From Accumulibacter sp. (lineage in GTDB: Bacteria; Pseudomonadota; Gammaproteobacteria; Burkholderiales; Rhodocyclaceae): a stretch of DNA of 8,693 bases. Position numbers and translations under genes: made by a program. A model generated the notes under the pieces. That model searched no databases and was not told where the DNA came from. It saw nothing but the letters and a program-made list of their open reading frames with translations. Positions 1 through 6,870 of this stretch are shown piece by piece (positions within the stretch are counted from its first letter, which is position 1; the number at the start of each line of letters is the position of its first letter). The stretch is taken from NCBI GenBank assembly GCA_031284185.1, contig JAITAJ010000095.1:1-8693 (forward strand), read 5' to 3'.

Positions 1-1505
1 TGCCAGGTGGCATCGGGAACCCGGGTCGCCGCCGCGGCTTCGATCAGGCGCGGGCCGATGGCGTCGAGCCGCTGGCGGATCCGCGTGTCCAGTTGCTGGT
101 ATCTGCCGCCGCGCCGGAAGGCGCGCAGACGCTCCAGCATCGCCGCGGGATCGCCGAAACCGAGATTTCCCGCCACTTCCAGCGCGTCGTCGCCCCCGAT
201 CTGCCCGAACCAGAGCGCGGCCAGATCATGCGCGCCGTCCCCCGGTTCGGAAAAGATTTCCTCGAAATGCCGGGCGACGCGCTGCCGGTGGGTTTCCAAT
301 ACCGCGAGCAGCGACGGCCAGCCGGTGAAATTCATGGAACGGGCGATTCTCTCGCGTTCCGCCTCGTCCGTGGGCAGCATGTGCGTCTGCGCGTCATTGA
401 CGTATTGCAGGCGGTGTTCCAGCCGGCGCAGGAAGACGTAGGCTTCGACGAGTTCATGTTCGCCGTCGGCCGGGAGCTGGCGGCGGGCGACCAGGAGCGG
501 CAGCACTTCGAGCGTCGGGCGGACGCGCAGCGCCGCGTCGCGTCCGCCGCGGATGAGCTGGAAGACCTGAGCCATGAACTCGATCTCGCGGATGCCGCCA
601 TGACCGAGCTTGATGTGCTCGGCCCGGTCCTTGCGCACCACCTCGCGGCGAATCTGCGCGTGCAGCTCGCGCATGGCGTCGATCGCGCCGAAGTCGAGAT
701 ACTTGCGGTAGACGAAAGGGTAGACGGCGCGTTCGAGCGCGGCCCGCCATTCCGTTTGCAGGTTGTCGCCCTCGTTCATGACCCGCGCCTTGATCCAGGC
801 GTAGCGTTCCCATTCGCGGCCCTGGGCGACGAAGTAATACTCCAGCGAAACGATCGAAGCGACCAGCGCCCCGGAATCGCCGTTCGGGCGCAGACGCATG
901 TCGACCCGGAACACCTGTCCGTCGCCGGTGATCTCGTCGATCGCCGCGATCAGCCGCTTGCCCAGCCGGGTGAAGAAATCGAAGACCTCGATTTTCCTTC
1001 CGCCGTCGGGCGTGCCCGCCGTTTCGCCATCTTCCGGGTAGACGAAGATGTAATCGACGTCGGACGACACGTTGAGCTCGCGCCCGCCGAGCTTGCCCAT
1101 GCCGACCACCAGCAGGCGTTGCGGCCGGCCCTGCCGGTCCAGCGGCTCGCCGAACTGGGCGGCCAGCCGGCGATGCAGGAAATCGAGCGCGTGGTTGGTG
1201 ACCACTTCGGCCAGCGCGCTCATGGTCTCGAACACCTCGCCGAGCGGCGCCTGCCCGCCGAGGTCGCGCACCATCAGGGCGGCCATCACGCGCTGGCGCA
1301 GCCGGCGCAGCGCGCGTTTCAGGCCGTCCTCGTCGGCGACCGTTTCGTTCGCCAGAAAGTCGCGCATCCGGTGGCCGGACAGCGCCGCGCCGGCGTGATC
1401 GCGCGCCCAGTCGGCGACGTCCGGGCGCGCCGCCAGCAGCTGGCGCAGAAAGCGGCTGTGCGTCAGCGCGGGCTGCCAGGATTCGGGGAAGTCGGATTCG
1501 TGCAT
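1..1505 (-). CDS. glnE: Bifunctional glutamine synthetase adenylyltransferase/adenylyl-removing enzyme, N-terminal part (partial at left edge)
   Basis: GlnE reversibly adenylylates glutamine synthetase in the cytoplasm under control of the PII protein, tuning ammonium assimilation. Reading minus from the ATG at 1505-1503, the frame stays open for 501 codons to the left edge. The full protein is usually about 900-950 residues, so this part holds the whole N-terminal adenylyl-removing domain and the start of the linker; the C-terminal adenylylating domain lies outside. Visible motifs are GMGKLGGRELNVSSDVDYIF at residues 135-154, with the nucleotidyltransferase aspartate pair D149/D151; VFRVDMRLRPNGDSGALV near 198-215; QGREWERYAWIKAR near 228-241; and GHGGIREIEFMAQVFQLIRGG near 301-321. 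These match the E. coli protein closely. The ATG is chosen because the family N-terminus (SRFLRQLLAARP) follows within about 17 residues and no in-frame start lies just upstream. The Shine-Dalgarno signal is weak. The gene is divergent from yhdP. Confidence 0.96.
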   Translation of the reverse strand, partial: MHESDFPESWQPALTHSRFLRQLLAARPDVADWARDHAGAALSGHRMRDFLANETVADEDGLKRALRRLRQRVMAALMVRDLGGQAPLGEVFETMSALAEVVTNHALDFLHRRLAAQFGEPLDRQGRPQRLLVVGMGKLGGRELNVSSDVDYIFVYPEDGETAGTPDGGRKIEVFDFFTRLGKRLIAAIDEITGDGQVFRVDMRLRPNGDSGALVASIVSLEYYFVAQGREWERYAWIKARVMNEGDNLQTEWRAALERAVYPFVYRKYLDFGAIDAMRELHAQIRREVVRKDRAEHIKLGHGGIREIEFMAQVFQLIRGGRDAALRVRPTLEVLPLLVARRQLPADGEHELVEAYVFLRRLEHRLQYVNDAQTHMLPTDEAERERIARSMNFTGWPSLLAVLETHRQRVARHFEEIFSEPGDGAHDLAALWFGQIGGDDALEVAGNLGFGDPAAMLERLRAFRRGGRYQQLDTRIRQRLDAIGPRLIEAAAATRVPDATW

Positions 1506-1536
1506 GTGAGTCGATTCCGTCGTGTTTCTAGAGAAG

Positions 1537-1552
1537 GCCGGCGCGGGCCGGC
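1537..1552 (-). other. GC-rich hairpin in the glnE leader
   Basis: The self-complementary hexamer GCCGGC occurs at 1537-1542 and 1547-1552, separated by GCGG, and can fold into a six-pair all-GC stem with a four-base loop. If the candidate promoter is right, the hairpin lies in the untranslated leader of glnE, about 30 bases before the start codon. No U-tract follows, so it is not an ordinary intrinsic terminator. In DNA this rich in G and C it could be chance. Confidence 0.35.
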
Positions 1553-1565
1553 TCGCGCCAAAGCC

Positions 1566-1595
1566 ATTACAATGCGCGTTCCAGGGGCTTGTCGG
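1566..1595 (-). promoter_or_regulatory. Candidate sigma70 promoter for glnE
   Basis: On the minus strand a -35-like CCGACA (plus-strand 1590-1595) and a -10-like TGTAAT (plus-strand 1566-1571) are separated by 18 bases. Transcription would start near 1558-1560, leaving a leader of about 55 bases before the glnE ATG. The -10 differs from consensus at one base and the -35 at two. This is inferred by eye. No comparably good pair was found for yhdP on the plus strand, where TTGTCG at 1589-1594 lacks a well-spaced -10. Confidence 0.35.
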
Positions 1596-1739
1596 ATATC
1601 GCGTCATTCTAGTGAGATTCAGAGGGATCGGGCAAAACTTTCCGCGGGGCGCGCGTCCATGACCATGACGCGCGGAAGCGGTCTGCGCGCGGCGTTCCAC
1701 CGCTGCGCCGGTCTTCCGCTGCCGTTCATCGGGAACCCG

Positions 1740-4700
1740 ATGGCCCGGCGGCTTGCGCGTATTCTCGCGCGGACCCTCTGGGCCGTTTATTTCCTGTTCA
1801 TCCTGCTGATCCTCTCCTTGCGCCATGTGATCCTGCCGCACATCGAAAACTATCGCCCCGCCATCGAGCGGATGGTCGGAGACGGCATCGGGCGGAAGGT
1901 GAGCATCGGGCGCATCGAGGCGGGCTGGACCGGCCTCCATCCCGATCTGACGCTGCGCGACGTCAGCGTGGCCGATGCCCAGGGACGCCCGGCGCTCTCG
2001 TTCTCGCGCGTCCGGACGGTGCTCTCGTGGTGGTCCGTGGTGAAAATGCGGCCACGGCTGCGTTTGCTGCGCATCGACGAACCGACGCTGCGCATGAGGC
2101 GCGGCGGCGATGGCCGCTTCTTCGTCGCCGGCATTCCGCTCGCCGGGGAAGACGGCGGCGGCGCGGGCGCCTCGTGGGTGCTCGCCCCGCGCCGCATCCA
2201 CGTCGCCGGCGCGACGCTGATCTGGGAGGACGAGACGCGGGAAGCGCCGGCGCTGGTCCTGGAAGACGTGCATATCCTCCTCGACAACCGCGGGCGGCGT
2301 CACCGTTTCGGTCTGACGGCGCGGCCTCCCGGCGGCCTCGCGTCGCGCGTCGACGTGCGCGGCGATTTCACCGGCGGCGATTTCGACAGCCTCGATGCGT
2401 GGCAAGGCCAAGCCTTCGCCGAGATCGCCTACGTGGACCTGGCGGTCTGGAAGCGCTGGGTGGACTATCCGATCGCGCTGCCGCGCGGACGCGGCGCGGC
2501 GCGCGCCTGGCTGTCCTTCGCGGGGGGCCGTCTGCGCGATCTGACGGCCGACGTGGTGTTGCGCGGCGCCGACGTCCAGTTCGGCGGGACGCTGCCCGCG
2601 CTGAATCTAGAAAGCCTGTCCGGCCGTTTTCAGGCGAGCCTTCCGGGCGACGGCTTCATCGTCAAGGGGCGCGAGGTCGCGCTACGCTCGCGCGCGGATG
2701 GCGGGGACGCGATACGCATCGATCCGACCGATTTCGAGTTTGGGTGGAAAAGGGGGGATGGACCCGGCGCGAGCGCCGGCAGCGCCGAAATCAGCCGCCT
2801 GGACGTGGGCGCGCTGATCCGTCTGTCCGCTCATCTCCCGTTCGATGCCGGATTGCGGCAGTGGTTCGGGGACTTCGCGCCGCGCGGCCAGATCAGCGCG
2901 TTCTCCACGCGCTGGTCGGGCGGCGCGGGGAAAGTGGACGCTTACTCGCTGAAGACCGAGGTGCGGGATCTGGGCGTGCGCGCCCAAGGGGTTTTCCCCG
3001 GTCTATCGGGCATCACCGGCACCCTGGAAGCCAGCGAAACCGGCGGGAAGGCGCTCCTGCGCTCGGGCGCCTCGGCGATCGACCTGCCGGCGGTCTTTCC
3101 CGAGTCGCCGATCCGCTTCGATTCCCTGAATGCCCAGGCGAGCTGGAAGATCGATCGCGGCGGCCTGACCATCGACCTGGCGCGCGCCGACTTTGCCGGC
3201 CCCGAAGCCGCCGGCTCGGCGAAGGGGACGTACCGCGCGACGGGCGACGGCCCCGGAGTGATCGACATGAGCGCCGCGCTCGAACGCGCCGACGCGCGCG
3301 CCGTCTGGCGCTACTTGCCGCGGGTCGTGAGCCGGGGCGCCCGCCACTGGCTGCGTGATTCGCTGCTGGCCGGCAAGTCCACCGGGGCGCGGCTGATCCT
3401 GAAAGGCGACCTGAAGGACTTTCCGTTCCTGGACGAACGGCTCGGGCAATTCCTGGTGACGGTCGAGGCCCGCGGCGCCATTCTCGATTACGGCAAGGGC
3501 TGGCCGCGCATCGAGGATCTTTCCGGCGATCTGCGTTTCGAAGGCAGCGGCATGACGATCGAGGCGCGGCAGGGCCGGATACTCGGCGCGCGGCTGACGG
3601 ACACACAGGCGCGAATACCCGACTTCGACGTTCCGGTGCCGATTCTCCAGATCAAGGGGCAGGTCGACGGCCCGACCGCCGAATTCCTGAAATTCATCGA
3701 TCGGAGTCCGGTGGCCGGGGCGATCGATCATTTCACCGAAGGCATGAGTGCCGTGGGCAACGGACACCTGGACCTCGATCTCGCCATCCCGCTCGACGAG
3801 GACAGGCTTGGCGAGACGCGCGTGGCGGGCGTCTATCGCCTGATGAACAACGAAGTGACGGTCGACGCCGCCCTGCCGCCGCTGCGCGGAGTCGACGGCA
3901 GCATCCGCTTTTCCGGCGACGACCTCTCCGTGCCGGCGATCAGCGCTTCGCTGTTCGGCGGGCCGCTGAAGATCCGGGGCGGCTCGCAGAAGGGGGGCGG
4001 CGTGCTGATCACCGCCGACGGTCTGGCCGACGTCGACCCGTTGCGCCGGCAGTCCGGCCATCCGCTGCTGGACCGCCTGTCGGGAGCAGCGCCGTATCGC
4101 GCGCAAGTCAGGATCGTCGGGCGCAATGCGGAACTGCGGGTCGAATCCAGCCTCGTCGGGCTGGCCTCGACGCTGCCCGAACCCTTCGCCAAGACCGCGG
4201 GCGAAACGCTGCCCTTGCGCTTCGAGAAAAGGCTTCTGCCCGCGGACGACGCGGCTCGGACGGGGACGCCCCCCCGTGACCGGATCAGCCTTTCGCTCGA
4301 AAAGCGGCTGGAAGCGCGGATCATCCGGCGGAAAACGTCCGACGGCTTCGCGCCGGAGCGCGGCGCCATCGCCATTGGCCGTCCGCTGCGCGTGCCCGAG
4401 ACGGGGCTGACGCTCGACCTGTCGGTCGGACGCCTCGACTTCGACCTCTGGCGCGCCCTGTTCGACGCGGCGTCTTTCGGAGAAACGGGCGGAGCCGCGC
4501 CCATGCGTCTGCCCGACACGGTCAATCTGCGGGCGGACGAGCTGCTCGCGCGCGGCACGTCCTGGAACGACGTCGATCTCTCGGCCGCCCTGTCCCCGGC
4601 GCAGTGGAAAATCCGGGTCGACTCGCGGCAGATGAAGGGAGACATCATCTGGAAAGGCGCGGGTGACGGGCAACTCCTCGCGCGTCTTTCCCGGCTGAAC

Positions 4701-5594
4701 GTCGAGCGTCTGCCGTCCGATTCCGGGACGGACGCCTCCGAACCGGCGTACCGGCTGCCGGCGCTCGACGTGATCGCCGACGACTTCACCCTCCGGCGGC
4801 TCGACTTCGGGCGTCTTCGCGTGCGGGCGAGCAACGGCGATGCCGGCTGGAACCTCGATCGCATCGAAGCCTCGAACCCGCGCGGCACCTTGACCGGGCA
4901 GGGAACGTGGCGGCGTGGCGGCGGCGGCGCCGGCCAGACGCAACTGAGCTTCAGACTGGACAGCGACGACCTTGGCGGTCTGCTCGCGCGCATGGACTAC
5001 CCCGGAGCCGTGCAGGGCGGAACCGCGCAACTGGAGGGAAAACTGACGTGGAACGGCACTCCGGCGGAAATCGATTACGCGTCGATGCGCGGTGACCTGA
5101 GCCTCGACGCGGCCAAGGGGCGCTTCCTCAAGCTCGATCCGGGCGCCGCCGGAAAACTGCTCGGCCTGATCAGTCTGCAAAACCTGCCGCGCCGTATTTC
5201 GTTCGATTTCAGCGACGTGTTCAGCGAAGGACTGATCTTCGATGCCATCACCGGCAAAATGACCGTGCAAAACGGTATCATGCGCACCAGAGAGTTGCGC
5301 ATCGACAGTCCGTCGGCGCGTGTGCTGATGCGTGGCGAGGTGGATCTCGCGCATGAAACGCAGCGCCTCGACGTGACGGTGCAACCGCAGATCGGCGACA
5401 CCGCCGCGGTAGGCATTGCCATCGCGTATCCCGCGGCGGGCCTGGCGACCTGGCTGGCCAACCGGGTGCTGCGCAACCCGCTGGGAATGGTGTTCGGTTA
5501 CGACTACCGGATTACCGGCAGGTGGAACGATCCGAAGATCGAAAAGCTGAACGCGCTGGCCCGCGAGGCGCCGGCGCCGGTCGAGAACCCGTAG
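1740..5594 (+). CDS. yhdP: YhdP-family AsmA-like envelope protein (phospholipid transport)
   Basis: From the ATG at 1740 the protein has 1284 residues, close to the roughly 1266 of E. coli YhdP. YhdP, with TamB and YdbH, is known as a periplasm-spanning AsmA-like protein that carries phospholipids from the inner to the outer membrane. Seen here: a basic N-terminus, one membrane anchor at about residues 12-34 (TLWAVYFLFILLILSLRHVI), then the AsmA-like segment IENYRPAIERMVGDGIGRKV; a long central region of repeated beta-strand-like GxxxI/L blocks; and a C-terminal domain at about 1140-1270 with FDFSDVFSEGL (residues 1155-1165) and a YDYRITGRWNDPKIEKL-like end, both strongly YhdP-like. The ATG at 1740 puts the anchor at the N-terminus. 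In-frame ATGs at 1659 and 1665 would add a 27- or 25-residue extension unlike the family and are less likely. The frame is open even further upstream, but there it is antisense to glnE. The nitrilase gene follows after 21 bases. Confidence 0.92.
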   Translation: MARRLARILARTLWAVYFLFILLILSLRHVILPHIENYRPAIERMVGDGIGRKVSIGRIEAGWTGLHPDLTLRDVSVADAQGRPALSFSRVRTVLSWWSVVKMRPRLRLLRIDEPTLRMRRGGDGRFFVAGIPLAGEDGGGAGASWVLAPRRIHVAGATLIWEDETREAPALVLEDVHILLDNRGRRHRFGLTARPPGGLASRVDVRGDFTGGDFDSLDAWQGQAFAEIAYVDLAVWKRWVDYPIALPRGRGAARAWLSFAGGRLRDLTADVVLRGADVQFGGTLPALNLESLSGRFQASLPGDGFIVKGREVALRSRADGGDAIRIDPTDFEFGWKRGDGPGASAGSAEISRLDVGALIRLSAHLPFDAGLRQWFGDFAPRGQISAFSTRWSGGAGKVDAYSLKTEVRDLGVRAQGVFPGLSGITGTLEASETGGKALLRSGASAIDLPAVFPESPIRFDSLNAQASWKIDRGGLTIDLARADFAGPEAAGSAKGTYRATGDGPGVIDMSAALERADARAVWRYLPRVVSRGARHWLRDSLLAGKSTGARLILKGDLKDFPFLDERLGQFLVTVEARGAILDYGKGWPRIEDLSGDLRFEGSGMTIEARQGRILGARLTDTQARIPDFDVPVPILQIKGQVDGPTAEFLKFIDRSPVAGAIDHFTEGMSAVGNGHLDLDLAIPLDEDRLGETRVAGVYRLMNNEVTVDAALPPLRGVDGSIRFSGDDLSVPAISASLFGGPLKIRGGSQKGGGVLITADGLADVDPLRRQSGHPLLDRLSGAAPYRAQVRIVGRNAELRVESSLVGLASTLPEPFAKTAGETLPLRFEKRLLPADDAARTGTPPRDRISLSLEKRLEARIIRRKTSDGFAPERGAIAIGRPLRVPETGLTLDLSVGRLDFDLWRALFDAASFGETGGAAPMRLPDTVNLRADELLARGTSWNDVDLSAALSPAQWKIRVDSRQMKGDIIWKGAGDGQLLARLSRLNVERLPSDSGTDASEPAYRLPALDVIADDFTLRRLDFGRLRVRASNGDAGWNLDRIEASNPRGTLTGQGTWRRGGGGAGQTQLSFRLDSDDLGGLLARMDYPGAVQGGTAQLEGKLTWNGTPAEIDYASMRGDLSLDAAKGRFLKLDPGAAGKLLGLISLQNLPRRISFDFSDVFSEGLIFDAITGKMTVQNGIMRTRELRIDSPSARVLMRGEVDLAHETQRLDVTVQPQIGDTAAVGIAIAYPAAGLATWLANRVLRNPLGMVFGYDYRITGRWNDPKIEKLNALAREAPAPVENP

Positions 5595-5599
5595 TCTTT

Positions 5600-5605
5600 A
5601 GGAGG
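5600..5605 (+). promoter_or_regulatory. Shine-Dalgarno site that fixes the GTG start of the nitrilase gene
   Basis: A perfect AGGAGG lies in the 21-base gap after the yhdP stop. An ATG at 5606-5608 touches it directly, with no spacing, and is in a different frame that gives no recognisable protein. The GTG at 5616, ten bases downstream, opens the frame with the conserved Nit N-terminus. The site therefore supports GTG, not ATG, as the start. Confidence 0.75.
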
Positions 5606-5615
5606 ATGAACCGAA

Positions 5616-6431
5616 GTGAATCCGAAAAATGCCTGTGTCGCGGCCATCCAGATGGTTTCGACCCCGCGGGTGAAAGAAAACTTACGGATCGCCAACGCCC
5701 TGATCGCCGAGGCCGCCGAGCAAGGGGCCGAGCTGGTCGTGCTGCCCGAATATTTCGCGATCATGGGACGGGGCGACGCCGACAAGATCGTGGTGGGCGA
5801 ATGCGACGGCAGCGGCCCGATCCAGGAATTCCTCTCCGGAGCGGCGAGCCGGTACGGCATCTGGCTGATCGGCGGTTCGCTGCCGCTGTTCGCCAGCGTT
5901 CCCGGCAAGGTGGCGAATGCCTGCCTGGTGTTCGATCCGCAGGGCGCGCGCGCGGCGCGCTACGACAAGATCCACCTGTTCAGCTTCCGTAATGGCAAGG
6001 AGCGCTACAACGAGAGCGTGGCGATCGAGCCGGGCCATCTGCCGGTGACGTTTGAAGCGCCGTTCGGGCGGGTGGGGCTGTCGATCTGCTACGATCTTCG
6101 CTTCCCGGAGCTTTTCCGGGCGCTCGGCAAGGTCGACCTGCTGGTGCTGCCGGCGGCCTTCACCGAAGTGACGGGGCGCGCGCACTGGGAAACCCTGGTG
6201 CGCGCCCGCGCCATCGAAAATCAGTGCTACATGCTGGCCAGCGCGCAGGGCGGCCTCCACGAAAACCGGCGCGAGACGCACGGTAACACTATGCTGGTCG
6301 ATCCGTGGGGCGAAGTGCTCGTCCGGCGCGACAAGGGCGAAGGCATCGTCATCGGCGAACTCGACCACGCGCGCATCGCCGAAGTGCGTACCAGTCTGCC
6401 GGCGCTCGGGCACCGGGCGCTGTCGCTGTAA
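5616..6431 (+). CDS. Carbon-nitrogen hydrolase, Nit (nitrilase-superfamily amidase) branch
   Basis: This 271-residue protein has the usual length of single-domain Nit amidases. The Glu-Lys-Cys catalytic triad is visible: E45 in VVLPEYFAIMG, K118 in YDKIHLFSF, and C158 in GLSICYDLRFPELFR. Other family marks are NESVAIEPG near 132-140, RARAIENQCYMLASAQ near 196-211, and HGNTMLVDPWGEVL near 222-235. The family hydrolyses amide C-N bonds through a cysteine thioester. Relatives include NIT1/YbeM deaminated-glutathione amidase and NIT2 omega-amidase. The sequence seems nearer the NIT1-like group, but I cannot settle the substrate by eye, so a metabolite-repair role is inference. No signal peptide is present, so it is cytoplasmic. 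The start is GTG, with AGGAGG ten bases upstream. The 21-base gap to yhdP suggests shared transcription. It is complete, with no missing catalytic residue. Confidence 0.93.
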   Translation: MNPKNACVAAIQMVSTPRVKENLRIANALIAEAAEQGAELVVLPEYFAIMGRGDADKIVVGECDGSGPIQEFLSGAASRYGIWLIGGSLPLFASVPGKVANACLVFDPQGARAARYDKIHLFSFRNGKERYNESVAIEPGHLPVTFEAPFGRVGLSICYDLRFPELFRALGKVDLLVLPAAFTEVTGRAHWETLVRARAIENQCYMLASAQGGLHENRRETHGNTMLVDPWGEVLVRRDKGEGIVIGELDHARIAEVRTSLPALGHRALSL

Positions 6432-6513
6432 ATGTCTTCCGGGCGCGGCGGGACGGGAAGCGGAAACGCGATGGGATTCCGGCCCGTGGCTTCATGGTTT
6501 CACCACATCGACG

Positions 6514-6520
6514 AAGGAGG
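6514..6520 (+). promoter_or_regulatory. Strong Shine-Dalgarno site for the YqaE/Pmp3-like gene
   Basis: AAGGAGG sits six bases before the ATG at 6527. It is the best-matched and best-spaced ribosome binding site in the window. It fixes the start of the small membrane protein well inside a longer open frame that reads back to 6305 over the end of the nitrilase gene. Confidence 0.8.
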
Positions 6521-6526
6521 ATTGAA

Positions 6527-6733
6527 ATGCGCTTGCTGATCGCCCTGGTTCTGCCGTGGCTGACGTTCTTCACGATCGCCAGACCGATTGCCGGGATCGT
6601 CTGCCTGATTCTCCAGATCACCGTGATCGGCTGGCTGCCGGCGACCCTCTGGGCCGTGTACGCCCTGGGCCAGTACAAGACCGACAAGAAGATCGAAAAG
6701 GCGCTCGCCGACAGCCGGGGACGAGCGCCGTGA
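6527..6733 (+). CDS. Small YqaE/Pmp3-family inner-membrane protein
   Basis: The product has 68 residues with two hydrophobic segments, about 2-18 (RLLIALVLPWLTFFTIA) and 21-47, the latter containing the family-like GWLPATLWAVYAL at 35-47. A charged tail, QYKTDKKIEKALADSRGRAP, follows. This pattern fits the Pmp3/YqaE proteolipid family, whose members are usually 50-60 residues and in yeast and plants influence membrane potential and salt tolerance; the bacterial role is poorly known. The hydrophilic tail is a little longer than in the shortest members. The ATG is chosen over upstream in-frame starts because an excellent AAGGAGG lies six bases before it and the family similarity begins exactly there. 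It lies 95 bases after the nitrilase stop and 137 before tldD. I see no promoter in the upstream gap. A generic two-helix membrane peptide is the alternative. Confidence 0.85.
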   Translation: MRLLIALVLPWLTFFTIARPIAGIVCLILQITVIGWLPATLWAVYALGQYKTDKKIEKALADSRGRAP

Positions 6734-6760
6734 AATGCCCCTTCCGCAAGAAACGGGCCT

Positions 6761-6846
6761 CTCCCGCGCGAACACGGGGAAAGCGCGAAGAATCGGAAGC
6801 CGCGGCGGGAGGATGCCTTTTCCCCCCCGTGTCTTCCGTGTCCGAT
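6761..6846 (+). other. Leader of tldD with competing inverted repeats
   Basis: The 137-base gap before tldD holds several short complementary pairs: ACACGGGG (6772-6779) with CCCCGTGT (6825-6832); CTCCCGC (6761-6767) with GCGGGAG (6805-6811); and CGGAAG (6794-6799) with CTTCCG (6833-6838). The second and third cross the first, so either could form only instead of it. No U-tract follows the outer stem, so this is not a clear intrinsic terminator. It may be a structured 5' region or simply chance in GC-rich sequence. I found no promoter in it. Confidence 0.3.
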
Positions 6847-6870
6847 CCCGGCCCCCGGTTTAGGAAACCC

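Noticed and set aside
93..1739. In-frame plus-strand extension of yhdP upstream to position 93 (1833-residue open frame)
   Set aside because: Up to 1505 it is exactly antisense to glnE, whose protein motifs are unmistakable, and the YhdP membrane anchor begins at the ATG at 1740. High GC leaves few stop codons.
11..1739. 13-base identical word CATCGGGAACCCG at 11-23 and 1727-1739
   Set aside because: One 13-base match in 8.7 kb of GC-rich sequence is expected by chance, and one copy is inside glnE codons.
3003..5384. Long minus-strand open frame of 793 codons
   Set aside because: It lies wholly antisense to the YhdP gene, shows no recognisable domain, and is a composition shadow of GC-rich codons.
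6305..6526. Extended start for the small membrane protein (142 residues)
   Set aside because: The extension overlaps the nitrilase gene in another frame and is Arg-rich; a perfect AAGGAGG six bases before 6527 marks the real start.
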